From assembly GCA_019348475.1 (NCBI GenBank), contig JAHWJJ010000116.1, positions 1-10,365 on the forward strand: a stretch of 10,365 bases of DNA. Direction: 5' to 3'. Both the position numbers and the translations under genes were made by a program. The notes below the pieces were generated by a model. It did not search any database. It saw only the letters and a program-made list of their open reading frames with translations, and was not told the DNA's origin. The DNA comes from Gemmatimonadota bacterium. GTDB lineage: Bacteria > Gemmatimonadota > Gemmatimonadetes > Longimicrobiales > Longimicrobiaceae. Numbering within the stretch: the stretch's first letter is position 1; each line of letters opens with the position of its first letter. Shown one piece after another: positions 1 to 6,693 of the stretch.

Positions 1-1
1 C

Positions 2-778
2 TTGTGGTCCACGCCGCGCCCCGAGTACGGCGTGGTCACCAGCCCCTCGGTGACGGACGCGCAGGGGCAGGCCAGCGCGCGCTGGACGCTGGGCACGCTC
101 GCGGGAACGCAGGTGGCGCAGGCCCAGGTTCCCGATGTGGGGATGACCGTGGGCTTCGACGGCAACGTGACCGCCGGTGCCCCCTCGCGGCTGTACGTGG
201 TGCCCGGGGACGTGGGCTACGTCGCGCAGGCGGGCGACGTGATCGACGTGCGGTACACCGTGGCCGACCAGTACGGCAACCGCGTGCCGGGCGCCACGGT
301 GACCGTTGCTCCCTCGCACGGCAGCGCGTCCCCCACCACCGGGCAGACCGACGCGGACGGCTACCTGCACGTGGCGTGGACCCTGGCGCCCATCCACCTG
401 GAGGGCGCGAACTTCGTGAGGGCGGTGATGACCGCCACCTCGCCCGGCACGCAGGCCGACGCAAGGACGCCCCTGGCGACGTCGGTCACCGTCAGGCACG
501 GGCCCGTGGCCACCATCGTCATCATCCCCGACGAGCGGACGGCCGCCGCGGACCAGCCCGTAACCTTCTTCCTGGGCCTGAGGGACGCGTACGGCAACCG
601 GTTTTCGCTGGATGAATTCGCCGGATGCACGATCCAGTGGAGCGCCCCGCCCCCCGCGCAGCTCACACCCGGGCGGGGGAGCCTGGCTCAGCAGCTGGAG
701 ATCAGGAGCACCAGCTCCGTCACGGTTGCGGCGACCTGCGGCTCGGCCTCGGACACTGCCGAGCTCATCATCCAGTAG
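2..778 (+). CDS. Secreted bacterial Ig-like (Big_1/Big_2-type) domain protein, C-terminal part
   Basis: The reading frame enters from the left edge and stops at TAG (776-778), so this is a 5'-truncated gene; the first codon seen (TTG) should not be read as the start. The 258 visible residues hold the end of one Ig-like domain (TDA.G.A..RWTLG, about residues 18-55), a complete Big_1/invasin-like domain (about 60-165, with DQYGNRVPGATV and a second WTL), and a final domain (about 168-258) that looks more like Big_2. This last domain holds the only two cysteines (C209 and C246), a possible disulfide. Such domains normally form rod-like extracellular stalks in adhesins and surface proteins; that role here is inferred from the family. 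The design closely parallels the lipoprotein gene at 3412-6624, but this protein ends after the Big_2-like domain and has no RCC1 repeats. The export signal is not visible. The 3' end converges on the DUF4153 gene. The fold assignment is fairly secure; the function is unknown. Confidence 0.85.
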   Translation: MWSTPRPEYGVVTSPSVTDAQGQASARWTLGTLAGTQVAQAQVPDVGMTVGFDGNVTAGAPSRLYVVPGDVGYVAQAGDVIDVRYTVADQYGNRVPGATVTVAPSHGSASPTTGQTDADGYLHVAWTLAPIHLEGANFVRAVMTATSPGTQADARTPLATSVTVRHGPVATIVIIPDERTAAADQPVTFFLGLRDAYGNRFSLDEFAGCTIQWSAPPPAQLTPGRGSLAQQLEIRSTSSVTVAATCGSASDTAELIIQ

Positions 779-796
779 GGCACCGCCGAAGCTGGA

Positions 797-833
797 AGAG
801 GCGCCGCGGATCGGATTCACCCATGGGGCCTCT
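797..833. terminator. Weak dyad in convergent gap
   Basis: The 79-bp gap between the two convergent stops (778 and 858) contains AGAGGC (797-802) facing GCCTCT (828-833), a 6-bp inverted repeat with a 25-nt loop and no T-tract. Its place between two stops makes a terminator plausible, but the stem is short and the loop long, so this is only a candidate. Confidence 0.22.
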
Positions 834-857
834 CCTACTCTCGCCCCCCTCACCCCG

Positions 858-2657
858 TCAGCGCGGCAGGACCAGCAGCCCCTGAAGGTCGCTGACGCGG
901 ATTGCAGGGGCATCCCGCCGGCGATCCCCGGGGCCGCCCACGCCCACCTGCGTCACCAGCAGCTGCGCGCGCAGGGCGCCGGACGCGTCGCGCAGGGGGA
1001 GGAGCGCTTCGGCGGGAGGGATCACGGCGCCGCGCCCGTCCCAGGGGGGCTCGCACTCTGCCGCAGCCCCCTCCAGCGTCCGCCGGATCGGCGAAAGGTC
1101 GGCGGACGCGCTCCATCCATCCCCGTCCACCAGCACGCGGTCGTCCTCCACCCGCAGCCGCAGCCGTGCGGCGCCCATCCGCGCCGCCGCGGTGTCCCCC
1201 GCCCGCAGGACCACGTGGCGCACGGCGCCGCCCATCACCCCCGCCACAGCGCCCTCCCACGCGATCTCGGCGACGACGTGGGGGGCCGGCCCGCAGGCGC
1301 CGCGCACGCCGATGCGCTCGGCCATCCGCCAGGTGGCGCGCAACGTGTCCGGCACCGCCGGGACCACCGCCCGCAGCGCGTCCACGCCGTGCGCATCCAC
1401 CAGGTACCGCGCGCCTGCGTCGATCCGCGTGTAGAGCGCGCTGTCCACCGTCACCGGGTCCCGCGGCAGGCGCCGCGGGTCCACGCCCGCTTCGGCGAAC
1501 GCCGCGCGCAGCCGCGCCGTCTGGTCACGGCGGGCAACGGCGGGCGCACTCCATGGCCCCAGCGCGGAGATCAGCAGCACGGCCGCAAAGACGGTGGGGA
1601 CGGCGGTCAGCAGCGGCGGCCGGCGGCGGACCAGGCGCACCGTCCCCATCACCCGCACCACGCCGATGGCGGTGACGATGGCCAGCCGCACGTAGCGGAA
1701 CTCCGTCCACCCGTACTCCTGCAGCCGGGCGACGAGCGCCCACGCGGCCAGCGGCACCAGCGGCAGCAGCAGCGCGGGCACGGCGCGCACGAGCGTCGAC
1801 AGCCCGCGGTGCTCGTCGTCCCCGTGCACCGGCTCCAGCAGCACCGCCCCGAGCAGCCCGATGAGCCCCGCCGCGATCACCAGCGGCGACACCAGGTTGC
1901 GCGGCAGCTCGCCCGTGACCAGCACGCGGGCGGCGTAGGCGTACAGGATCAGCAGGTAGACCACGAGCACCGGCGCATACAGCCATCGCCCCAGCCGACT
2001 GACGGCCTCGGGCACCCCGGCCTCCGCGGGCGCGAACAGGCGGTGGATGCCGCCCACGAAGATCCATGGCGCGAAGGCGAAGAACACCGCCCCCGCGAGG
2101 TCGGTGTACAGGTGGTCCGGCCCGGACAGGTCGAACAGTGACACCACCGCTGCCACCGCGCCGGCCAGCAGGGCGTAGAGCGCGATCGAGTACAGCCCGA
2201 TCCCCACCACGCGGACGGTGACGCGCCACGCGAACGCCCACTCCCGACGGCGGTCGCGCCCGCCCGGGGGGAGCGCGGGGGTCAGCACCAGGAGAAGGAT
2301 GGCGCAGGCGGCCAGCAGCGCCCACCGCCACCCATCCGCCGCGCGGTGGTCGCGCAGGGCGAAGGCGCCGAACGCCGCGCAGGCTGCCAGGACGGTCGCC
2401 GTCCCCGCCCATCGCGCCGCCGCGGAGACCACGCCGCGCGCCCGCAGCACGCTCAGCGCGAACACCAGCGGAAACGCCAGCGCGATGGAGGCCGCCAGCC
2501 GGGCGAACTCCTCGTCGGTGAAGCCCTTGCTGCGCACCTGCACGGAGAGGGCGACGGCCAGCAGGACGCCCAGCGCCACCTCCACCGGCGCGGCGGAAAA
2601 GGCGGCGCGCGCGTCGGCCGCGTATGCGCGCAGGGTGCGGGTCAGGGGGCTGGGCAA
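858..2657 (-). CDS. DUF4153 family polytopic membrane protein
   Basis: This 599-residue protein has about eleven hydrophobic segments between residues 24 and 368 and then a soluble C-terminal region (about 370-599). Features I associate with DUF4153 are the block YAARVLVTGELPRNLVSPLV (241-260), the EYGWTEFRYVRL segment (about 314-325) and GPWSA (367-371), followed by a charged DQTARL stretch just after the last membrane segment. DUF4153 proteins are inner-membrane proteins of unknown biochemical role, so I do not assign a reaction. The chosen start is TTG at 2655-2657, with Pro as residue 2 and no purine-rich ribosome binding site: the bases upstream are C-rich. GTG codons at residues 25 and 27 are alternative starts, but using them would trim the sequence before the first membrane segment. 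The stop is TGA at 858-860. A broken small gene ends 75 bp upstream on the same strand, so the two may once have formed an operon. Third codon positions are almost all G or C, as expected for a real gene here. Confidence 0.85.
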   Translation of the reverse strand: MPSPLTRTLRAYAADARAAFSAAPVEVALGVLLAVALSVQVRSKGFTDEEFARLAASIALAFPLVFALSVLRARGVVSAAARWAGTATVLAACAAFGAFALRDHRAADGWRWALLAACAILLLVLTPALPPGGRDRRREWAFAWRVTVRVVGIGLYSIALYALLAGAVAAVVSLFDLSGPDHLYTDLAGAVFFAFAPWIFVGGIHRLFAPAEAGVPEAVSRLGRWLYAPVLVVYLLILYAYAARVLVTGELPRNLVSPLVIAAGLIGLLGAVLLEPVHGDDEHRGLSTLVRAVPALLLPLVPLAAWALVARLQEYGWTEFRYVRLAIVTAIGVVRVMGTVRLVRRRPPLLTAVPTVFAAVLLISALGPWSAPAVARRDQTARLRAAFAEAGVDPRRLPRDPVTVDSALYTRIDAGARYLVDAHGVDALRAVVPAVPDTLRATWRMAERIGVRGACGPAPHVVAEIAWEGAVAGVMGGAVRHVVLRAGDTAAARMGAARLRLRVEDDRVLVDGDGWSASADLSPIRRTLEGAAAECEPPWDGRGAVIPPAEALLPLRDASGALRAQLLVTQVGVGGPGDRRRDAPAIRVSDLQGLLVLPR

Positions 2658-2689
2658 GGAGGGCGGGCGGGGGAGGGGAGATGGGCGGG

Positions 2690-2717
2690 GGCGCGGCGGG
2701 GGCCGCCCCCGGGCGCC
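2690..2717. other. Strong GC hairpin upstream of the DUF4153 gene
   Basis: An inner stem CGGGGG/CCCCCG (2697-2702 with 2706-2711, 3-nt loop) is nested in an outer stem GGCGC/GCGCC (2690-2694 with 2713-2717), with small unpaired bulges between them. It lies in the 75-bp spacer between the stop of the broken gene and the DUF4153 start. It could terminate or attenuate transcription between them, or be a by-product of extreme GC content. There is no T-tract. Confidence 0.35.
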
Positions 2718-2732
2718 GAGGATCGGACGGCG

Positions 2733-3118
2733 TCAGGCGCGGCCGCAGAACGCGGGGGTGGAGAAGACCTCCGTCACCACCACGCGCATGCCCTGCCTGA
2801 CCAGGTACTCCGACGCGCCGTAGCGGGGCGAGCCGGGGTGCCAGTTGTACGTCTACCCCAGCCGGGTCCACGGGTATCCCGGCCGCCGGCGGTCCTCGTC
2901 GGCGCGCGGGTAGCCGTCGGGCATCTTCCACGCGAACAGCATCTGCCCCGCCTTCCACGCGATGTGCGCGCTGTCCACGCCGGGGGGAAACCCCAGCCTG
3001 CACCCGGGCTCGCGCGCCTGGACGACGGAGCAGGGGGTGCGGGTGTCGATCCGGGGTCCACCGTCGGCGCCGCGGCCGTCGCCGCGCGGACGATCCGCGG
3101 CAGAAGTGGAGGGTGCAT
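2733..3118 (-). pseudogene. Broken small gene, unknown family (amber codon plus apparent frameshift)
   Basis: I do not recognise the family. On the minus strand one frame reads, from near 3050 down to TGA at 2733-2735, with G or C at almost every third position and protein-like content: GVDSAHIAWKAGQMLFAWKM, then GYPWTRLG, then TAG at 2853-2855, then TYNWHPGSPRYGASEYLVRQ and on to VVVTEVFSTPAFCGRA. The TAG thus sits inside coding sequence that continues cleanly for 39 codons. Upstream, this frame has no ATG. The ATG at 3116-3118 opens another frame with equally strong third-position GC as far as a C4 run (3053-3056). Adding one C there would join the frames into a single reading of about 128 codons with one internal stop. 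I therefore read it as a gene with two lesions, or one intact gene with two sequence errors. The start is uncertain: there is no ribosome binding site, and GTG at 2976-2978 is an alternative. It lies 75 bp upstream of the DUF4153 gene on the same strand. Confidence 0.6.
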
Positions 3119-3411
3119 GGCCAGAGGCGGAGAGGATCGGTGAGACGGGATAGGATCGTGTGTCGTGCGCCCCGCCGCAAGGAGGGCCCGGCTCCGCCGC
3201 CCTACGCCCCGCAACCGCTGGATTCCGGGAGGGGGGCCGCCGCCTGCGCGTGCGTGCGCGCGGGAGCGGGATGGCCGATTTTCACCGGCCGCCTTCCGCG
3301 CATTCCGCAGGCGCGCGTTCGACCCTATTCTTGTAGTAGCCCGATACCGCTGCACCGCCTGAGGAGCCGCCCTTCCGCCGCTCCCTGACGCCCTTCCCTC
3401 CCCCGCTCTCC
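3119..3411. promoter_or_regulatory. Divergent intergenic region
   Basis: This 293-bp stretch lies between the broken minus-strand gene and the plus-strand lipoprotein gene, so any promoters for either should be here. It is GC-rich apart from a short AT-richer patch at about 3318-3346 (for example TATTCT at 3326-3331, a 4/6 match to a -10 box), for which I see no convincing -35 element. The last 40 bases before the ATG at 3412 are a pyrimidine-rich tract of C and T with no Shine-Dalgarno sequence. I see no gene or repeat here. Confidence 0.4.
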
Positions 3412-6400
3412 ATGCGCCCGATCGCCGGCCCCGCGCAGCAGGGACGAATCCGCCGCTCCGCCGACGCCGCGCGGCCGGCGGCCGTGGCCCGGCAGGCGAT
3501 CCCGTCCGTGCTGATGCTCGCGGGGCTCCTCGTGGCGGGCTGCGACCGCGACCCCACCATCAATCCCGGACCCAGGTATCCGCCGCAGGGCACGATCGTG
3601 AGCGGCGACCTGCAGCAGGGCCCCGTGGGCGGCGAGCTGCCCGCGCCCATCGTCGTCCGCGTCACCGACCAGGACGGCGACCCGATCGCCGGGCAGACGG
3701 TGAGCTTCGTCGTGGCGGCCGGGGGCGGCAGCGTGTTCGCGGCCGCCGTGGAGAGCAGTGCCACCGGGACCGCCAGCAACCGCTGGACGCTGGGTACCGT
3801 CGCGGGCGACACCCAGCGGGTGGAGGCGCGGATGGTGGATCCCGGCACGGGGCAGGCCGTGGTGCTCGCCACCTTCCGCGCCGTCGGCGAGCCGGGCGCG
3901 GCGGCCTCGATCACCGCGCTCCCGCCCGCGTCGCGCACCGGCGGGGCGGGCCAGCCGGTGGACTCGCTGGTGGTGCGGGTGGCGGACGCGCACGGGAACG
4001 GGGTCCCCGGCGCGACGGTGGTGTGGATGGCCACCGTCGGCGGCGGAACGATCTCCCCGGCGTCCGCGGCCACCGACGCCGCGGGGGTCGCGCGGGCGGA
4101 GTGGACGCTGGGACTGCAGGTGGGGACGCAGCAGGAGGCGGAGGCGAGCCTGAGCCCCGCCGTCCGCGCCGGGTTCACGGCCGTGGCCGGCGTGCCGCTG
4201 GGCGCCGCCCTGGTGAAGGTGTCCGGCGACGCCCAGGCGGGGACGGTGGCATCCGCGCTTGCCGCGCCGGTCGTCGTGGAACTGAGGACGGCGATCGGAC
4301 TGCCGCTCTCCGGCGCCGCCGTCACCTGGACGCCGGCCGCCGGCTCCGGCGCGGTATCGGCCCCCGTGTCCATCACGGCGCTGGACGGCCGCGCTTCCAC
4401 CGCGTGGACGCTGGGCACGGCGGCCGGCCCGCAGCAGCTCATCGCGTCCGTTCCGGGTGTGGAGCCGGTCACCTTCGGGGCCGGCGGGGAGGCGGGGTCG
4501 GCGGCAACCCTAACCGCTCTTCCGCCGACGGCGCGCACCGGCTCGGCGGGACAGCCGCTGCCTGACGCGCTCGAGGCGCGGGTGCAGGATCCGCACGGCA
4601 ACCCCGTCCCCGGCGCCACCGTCGCCTGGAGCGTAAGCGCCGGCGGGGGCACCGTCTCACCCGCAACCGCGGTGACGGACGCCGCCGGCGTGGCCCGCGC
4701 ACGATGGACGCTCGGTGCGCAAATCGGTGGGGAGCACGCCGCGCAGGCGGCGCTGAGCCCCGGCACCTTCGTGCGCTTCACGGCCACGGCCGGCATGCCC
4801 GCTGGCGCCGTGCTGGTGAAGGTATCCGGCGACGGGCAGACCGGGACCGTGGGCGCGCCGCTGGGCCAGGCCGCCCTCGTGGAGCTCCGCACCGCGCTCG
4901 GGCAGCCGATCGCGGGCGCGTCGATCACCTGGACCCCCGCCCTGGGATCAGGCACGGCCACCCCGCCGGCGGAGGTCACCGGCCCGGCCGGCCGCGCCTC
5001 CACCACCTGGACCCTGGGAACGTTCGCCGGGGCGCAGGAGATGGCGGCCTCGGCGCACGGCGCGGCACCCGTGCGGTTCGGGGCGACGGCGAAGGCGGGA
5101 GCGCCGGCCACGCTGACGATCGCGGGGGGCAACGGGCAGACCGGCGAGGTGGCAAAGCCGCTCGCGCAGCCGCTAGCGGTGCGCGTTCTGGACGAGCACG
5201 GAAACTCCGCGGCCGGCGTCCAGGTGGCGTGGGCCATCGCGGCCGGGTCCGGCTCGTTGTCACCCACCACGTCACCGACGGATGCCTCGGGCGAGGCGCG
5301 CACGCAGTGGACGCTCGGACAGCTGGCGGGGACGAACGCAGCCACGGCGACGGTGGCCGGGCTCCCCCAGGTGGGGTTCTCGGCCGCCGGGCGTGCCGGA
5401 CCGACGACGCGCGTGGTCGTCACGCCCGACAGCGTGCACCTGGAAACGCCGGACCGCCAGGTCCAGCTTGGGGCGAGCACCGTCGACGCGTACGGCAACC
5501 CCACCAGCCAGCCCGTCACCTGGACCTCGCTCCACCCCGACGTGGCCACGGTGGGCGCCACCGGGATCGTGCGGAGCGAGGCGCCGGGCACGGCACGGGT
5601 GGTGGCGCAGCACGGCGCCGCCGCCGACACGGCGAAGGTGACGGTCGGCACCTCGCCGACGGCGCCCACGTACGTCGCCGTGAGCGCGGGCGGCTCCCAC
5701 GCCTGCGGGCTGGCGGACGACGGCACCGCGTACTGCTGGGGCGCCAACCCGGCGAAGCAGCTCGGGGTGGAGAGCGTCTCCGGAAGCTGCGGCGTCGCCG
5801 GTGAGTCCTGGCCCTGCACCGGACGACCGCAGCGCGTGTCGGCTCCGGTCGCGTTCCGGCAGGTGATCGCTGGGTTCGGGACGAGCTGCGGGCTCGCCCA
5901 GGACGGCCGGGTCTACTGCTGGGGCTCTGGCTGGGGAGCCACGCCGGTGCCCCTGCAGGGCCTGCCGCCGCTCACCGTGGTCCAGATGCAGAAGTCGTCC
6001 GACCGGCCGTGCGGCCTGACTGCGCAGGGGACCGTCTACTGCTGGACGGGCGCGGGTTCGGCGCCGGTGGCGGTGCCCGGCCTGGTGTTCACGTTCCTGG
6101 GCGAGGGCGGGTGCGGCGTGACCGGCGACGGTACCGCCTACTGCTGGACCGACCCGTCCAGTCCGCAGCCTGTCCCCGGCTCCCTAAAGTTCAAGCAGAT
6201 CGCGCGAGCGAACGTGACCTGCGGGCTCACGCTCGCCAGCGAGACGGTATGCTGGGAGGGCCCGTACTCCTGGACGGCCCCGACGGTGCTGCTCCGCGAC
6301 ACGGTGCTGGTGCGCGTGGACGCGGGCGACCAGCACGCGTGCGGACTGACCGCCGGCGGCGCGGCGTACTGCTGGGGGACGTTCGAAATGGAACAATCGC

Positions 6401-6624
6401 CGGACCCCGTCGACCCGCCGGCGCGCATCGGGACCCTCGCCTTCACGAGCCTGAGTTCCGGACGCATGGGCAGGATGGGGCTGAACTGGTGGATGGCGTT
6501 CGACTGCGCGGTCAGCGGCGGCGACATCTACTGCCGGGGCGCTGGAAGGTCGCGCCAGACCGGGCGCACCGAAAGCCTCGACTGGGGCGGATCCCGCGAG
6601 TGGAGGAGGATCTCGGATCCCTGA
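3412..6624 (+). CDS. Predicted surface lipoprotein: six Big_1-like Ig domains, one Big_2-like domain, seven RCC1-type repeats
   Basis: This 1070-residue protein starts with an Arg-rich region, a hydrophobic stretch (about 30-43) and a lipobox LVAGC, giving Cys44 as the lipidated residue with Asp at +2. The n-region is long, so a GTG at 3484-3486 (residue 25) is an alternative start; neither start has a ribosome binding site. Six Big_1-like domains of about 100 residues follow (55-663), each with a WTLG signature (Trp at 125, 231, 332, 432, 533 and 633). Next comes a Big_2-like domain (about 664-746). The rest (about 753-1060) holds seven RCC1-type repeats, pattern A.G..H.CGL..DG.AYCWG, each with a Cys pair: 765/775, 826/836, 867/877, 901/911, 937/947, 977/987 and 1032/1041. 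An extra pair (793/802) sits in the first repeat. I see no Cys between 45 and 764. Family knowledge suggests an extracellular stalk carrying a seven-bladed propeller for binding; the ligand is unknown. Stop is TGA at 6622-6624. Confidence 0.9.
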   Translation: MRPIAGPAQQGRIRRSADAARPAAVARQAIPSVLMLAGLLVAGCDRDPTINPGPRYPPQGTIVSGDLQQGPVGGELPAPIVVRVTDQDGDPIAGQTVSFVVAAGGGSVFAAAVESSATGTASNRWTLGTVAGDTQRVEARMVDPGTGQAVVLATFRAVGEPGAAASITALPPASRTGGAGQPVDSLVVRVADAHGNGVPGATVVWMATVGGGTISPASAATDAAGVARAEWTLGLQVGTQQEAEASLSPAVRAGFTAVAGVPLGAALVKVSGDAQAGTVASALAAPVVVELRTAIGLPLSGAAVTWTPAAGSGAVSAPVSITALDGRASTAWTLGTAAGPQQLIASVPGVEPVTFGAGGEAGSAATLTALPPTARTGSAGQPLPDALEARVQDPHGNPVPGATVAWSVSAGGGTVSPATAVTDAAGVARARWTLGAQIGGEHAAQAALSPGTFVRFTATAGMPAGAVLVKVSGDGQTGTVGAPLGQAALVELRTALGQPIAGASITWTPALGSGTATPPAEVTGPAGRASTTWTLGTFAGAQEMAASAHGAAPVRFGATAKAGAPATLTIAGGNGQTGEVAKPLAQPLAVRVLDEHGNSAAGVQVAWAIAAGSGSLSPTTSPTDASGEARTQWTLGQLAGTNAATATVAGLPQVGFSAAGRAGPTTRVVVTPDSVHLETPDRQVQLGASTVDAYGNPTSQPVTWTSLHPDVATVGATGIVRSEAPGTARVVAQHGAAADTAKVTVGTSPTAPTYVAVSAGGSHACGLADDGTAYCWGANPAKQLGVESVSGSCGVAGESWPCTGRPQRVSAPVAFRQVIAGFGTSCGLAQDGRVYCWGSGWGATPVPLQGLPPLTVVQMQKSSDRPCGLTAQGTVYCWTGAGSAPVAVPGLVFTFLGEGGCGVTGDGTAYCWTDPSSPQPVPGSLKFKQIARANVTCGLTLASETVCWEGPYSWTAPTVLLRDTVLVRVDAGDQHACGLTAGGAAYCWGTFEMEQSPDPVDPPARIGTLAFTSLSSGRMGRMGLNWWMAFDCAVSGGDIYCRGAGRSRQTGRTESLDWGGSREWRRISDP
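3901..5103 (+). repeat. Tandem duplication of a two-domain Ig unit (600 and 603 bp)
   Basis: Inside the lipoprotein gene, units 3901-4500 and 4501-5103 encode 200 and 201 residues that align along their whole length. Both open with TALPP..RTG..GQP and contain HGN.VPGATV.W, TDAAGVARA.WTLG, LVKVSGD.Q.GTV, VELRTA.G.P, TWTPA.GSG and GRAST.WTLG. The only length difference I find is one extra codon near the GQP segment of the second unit. A third, half-length copy (one domain, about 5104-5400) follows. The two domains within a unit differ from each other more than the units do, so the duplicated block was a pair of domains. Many synonymous differences show the event is not recent. Confidence 0.8.
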
Positions 6625-6634
6625 CTGCGGGCAA

Positions 6635-6667
6635 CGCGGCCGGGCGGCACACCCTCGCCCGGCCGCG
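6635..6667. terminator. Perfect 12-bp hairpin between convergent genes
   Basis: CGCGGCCGGGCG (6635-6646) is exactly complementary to CGCCCGGCCGCG (6656-6667), with a 9-nt loop. It lies in the 69-bp gap between the stop of the lipoprotein gene (6624) and the stop of the DUF885 gene (6694), as expected for a bidirectional terminator. There is no T-tract on either strand, so it would be non-canonical. Confidence 0.65.
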
Positions 6668-6693
6668 CGTCCGTTCCACCCGTACCTCCCGCG

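Noticed and set aside
612..2141. 509-codon plus-strand open frame antisense to the DUF4153 gene
   Set aside because: Its composition (Arg, Pro, Gln, His) is typical of an antisense shadow in high-GC DNA, and the opposite strand has a recognisable family.
2853..2855. TAG in the small gene as a recoded sense codon
   Set aside because: TAG serves as the normal stop of two other genes here (776-778 plus, 6694-6696 minus), and the same gene also needs a frameshift, so decay or sequence error is simpler.
1525..3180. 551-codon minus-strand open frame spanning the broken gene and part of the DUF4153 gene
   Set aside because: The translation is Arg/Ala/Gly-rich and lies in the shifted frame of two sequences with better coding signal. 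It ends in the middle of the membrane protein.
3318..3346. Sigma-70 promoter for the lipoprotein gene
   Set aside because: Only a partial -10 match (TATTCT) is present, with no credible -35 box at 16-18 bp, so it is mentioned only within the intergenic region.
3282..5819. 845-codon open frame on the minus strand across the lipoprotein gene
   Set aside because: It is antisense to a clear multi-domain protein with a signal sequence. Its Ala/Ser/Pro/Thr-rich translation has no domain pattern of its own and reflects high GC plus repeats on the other strand.
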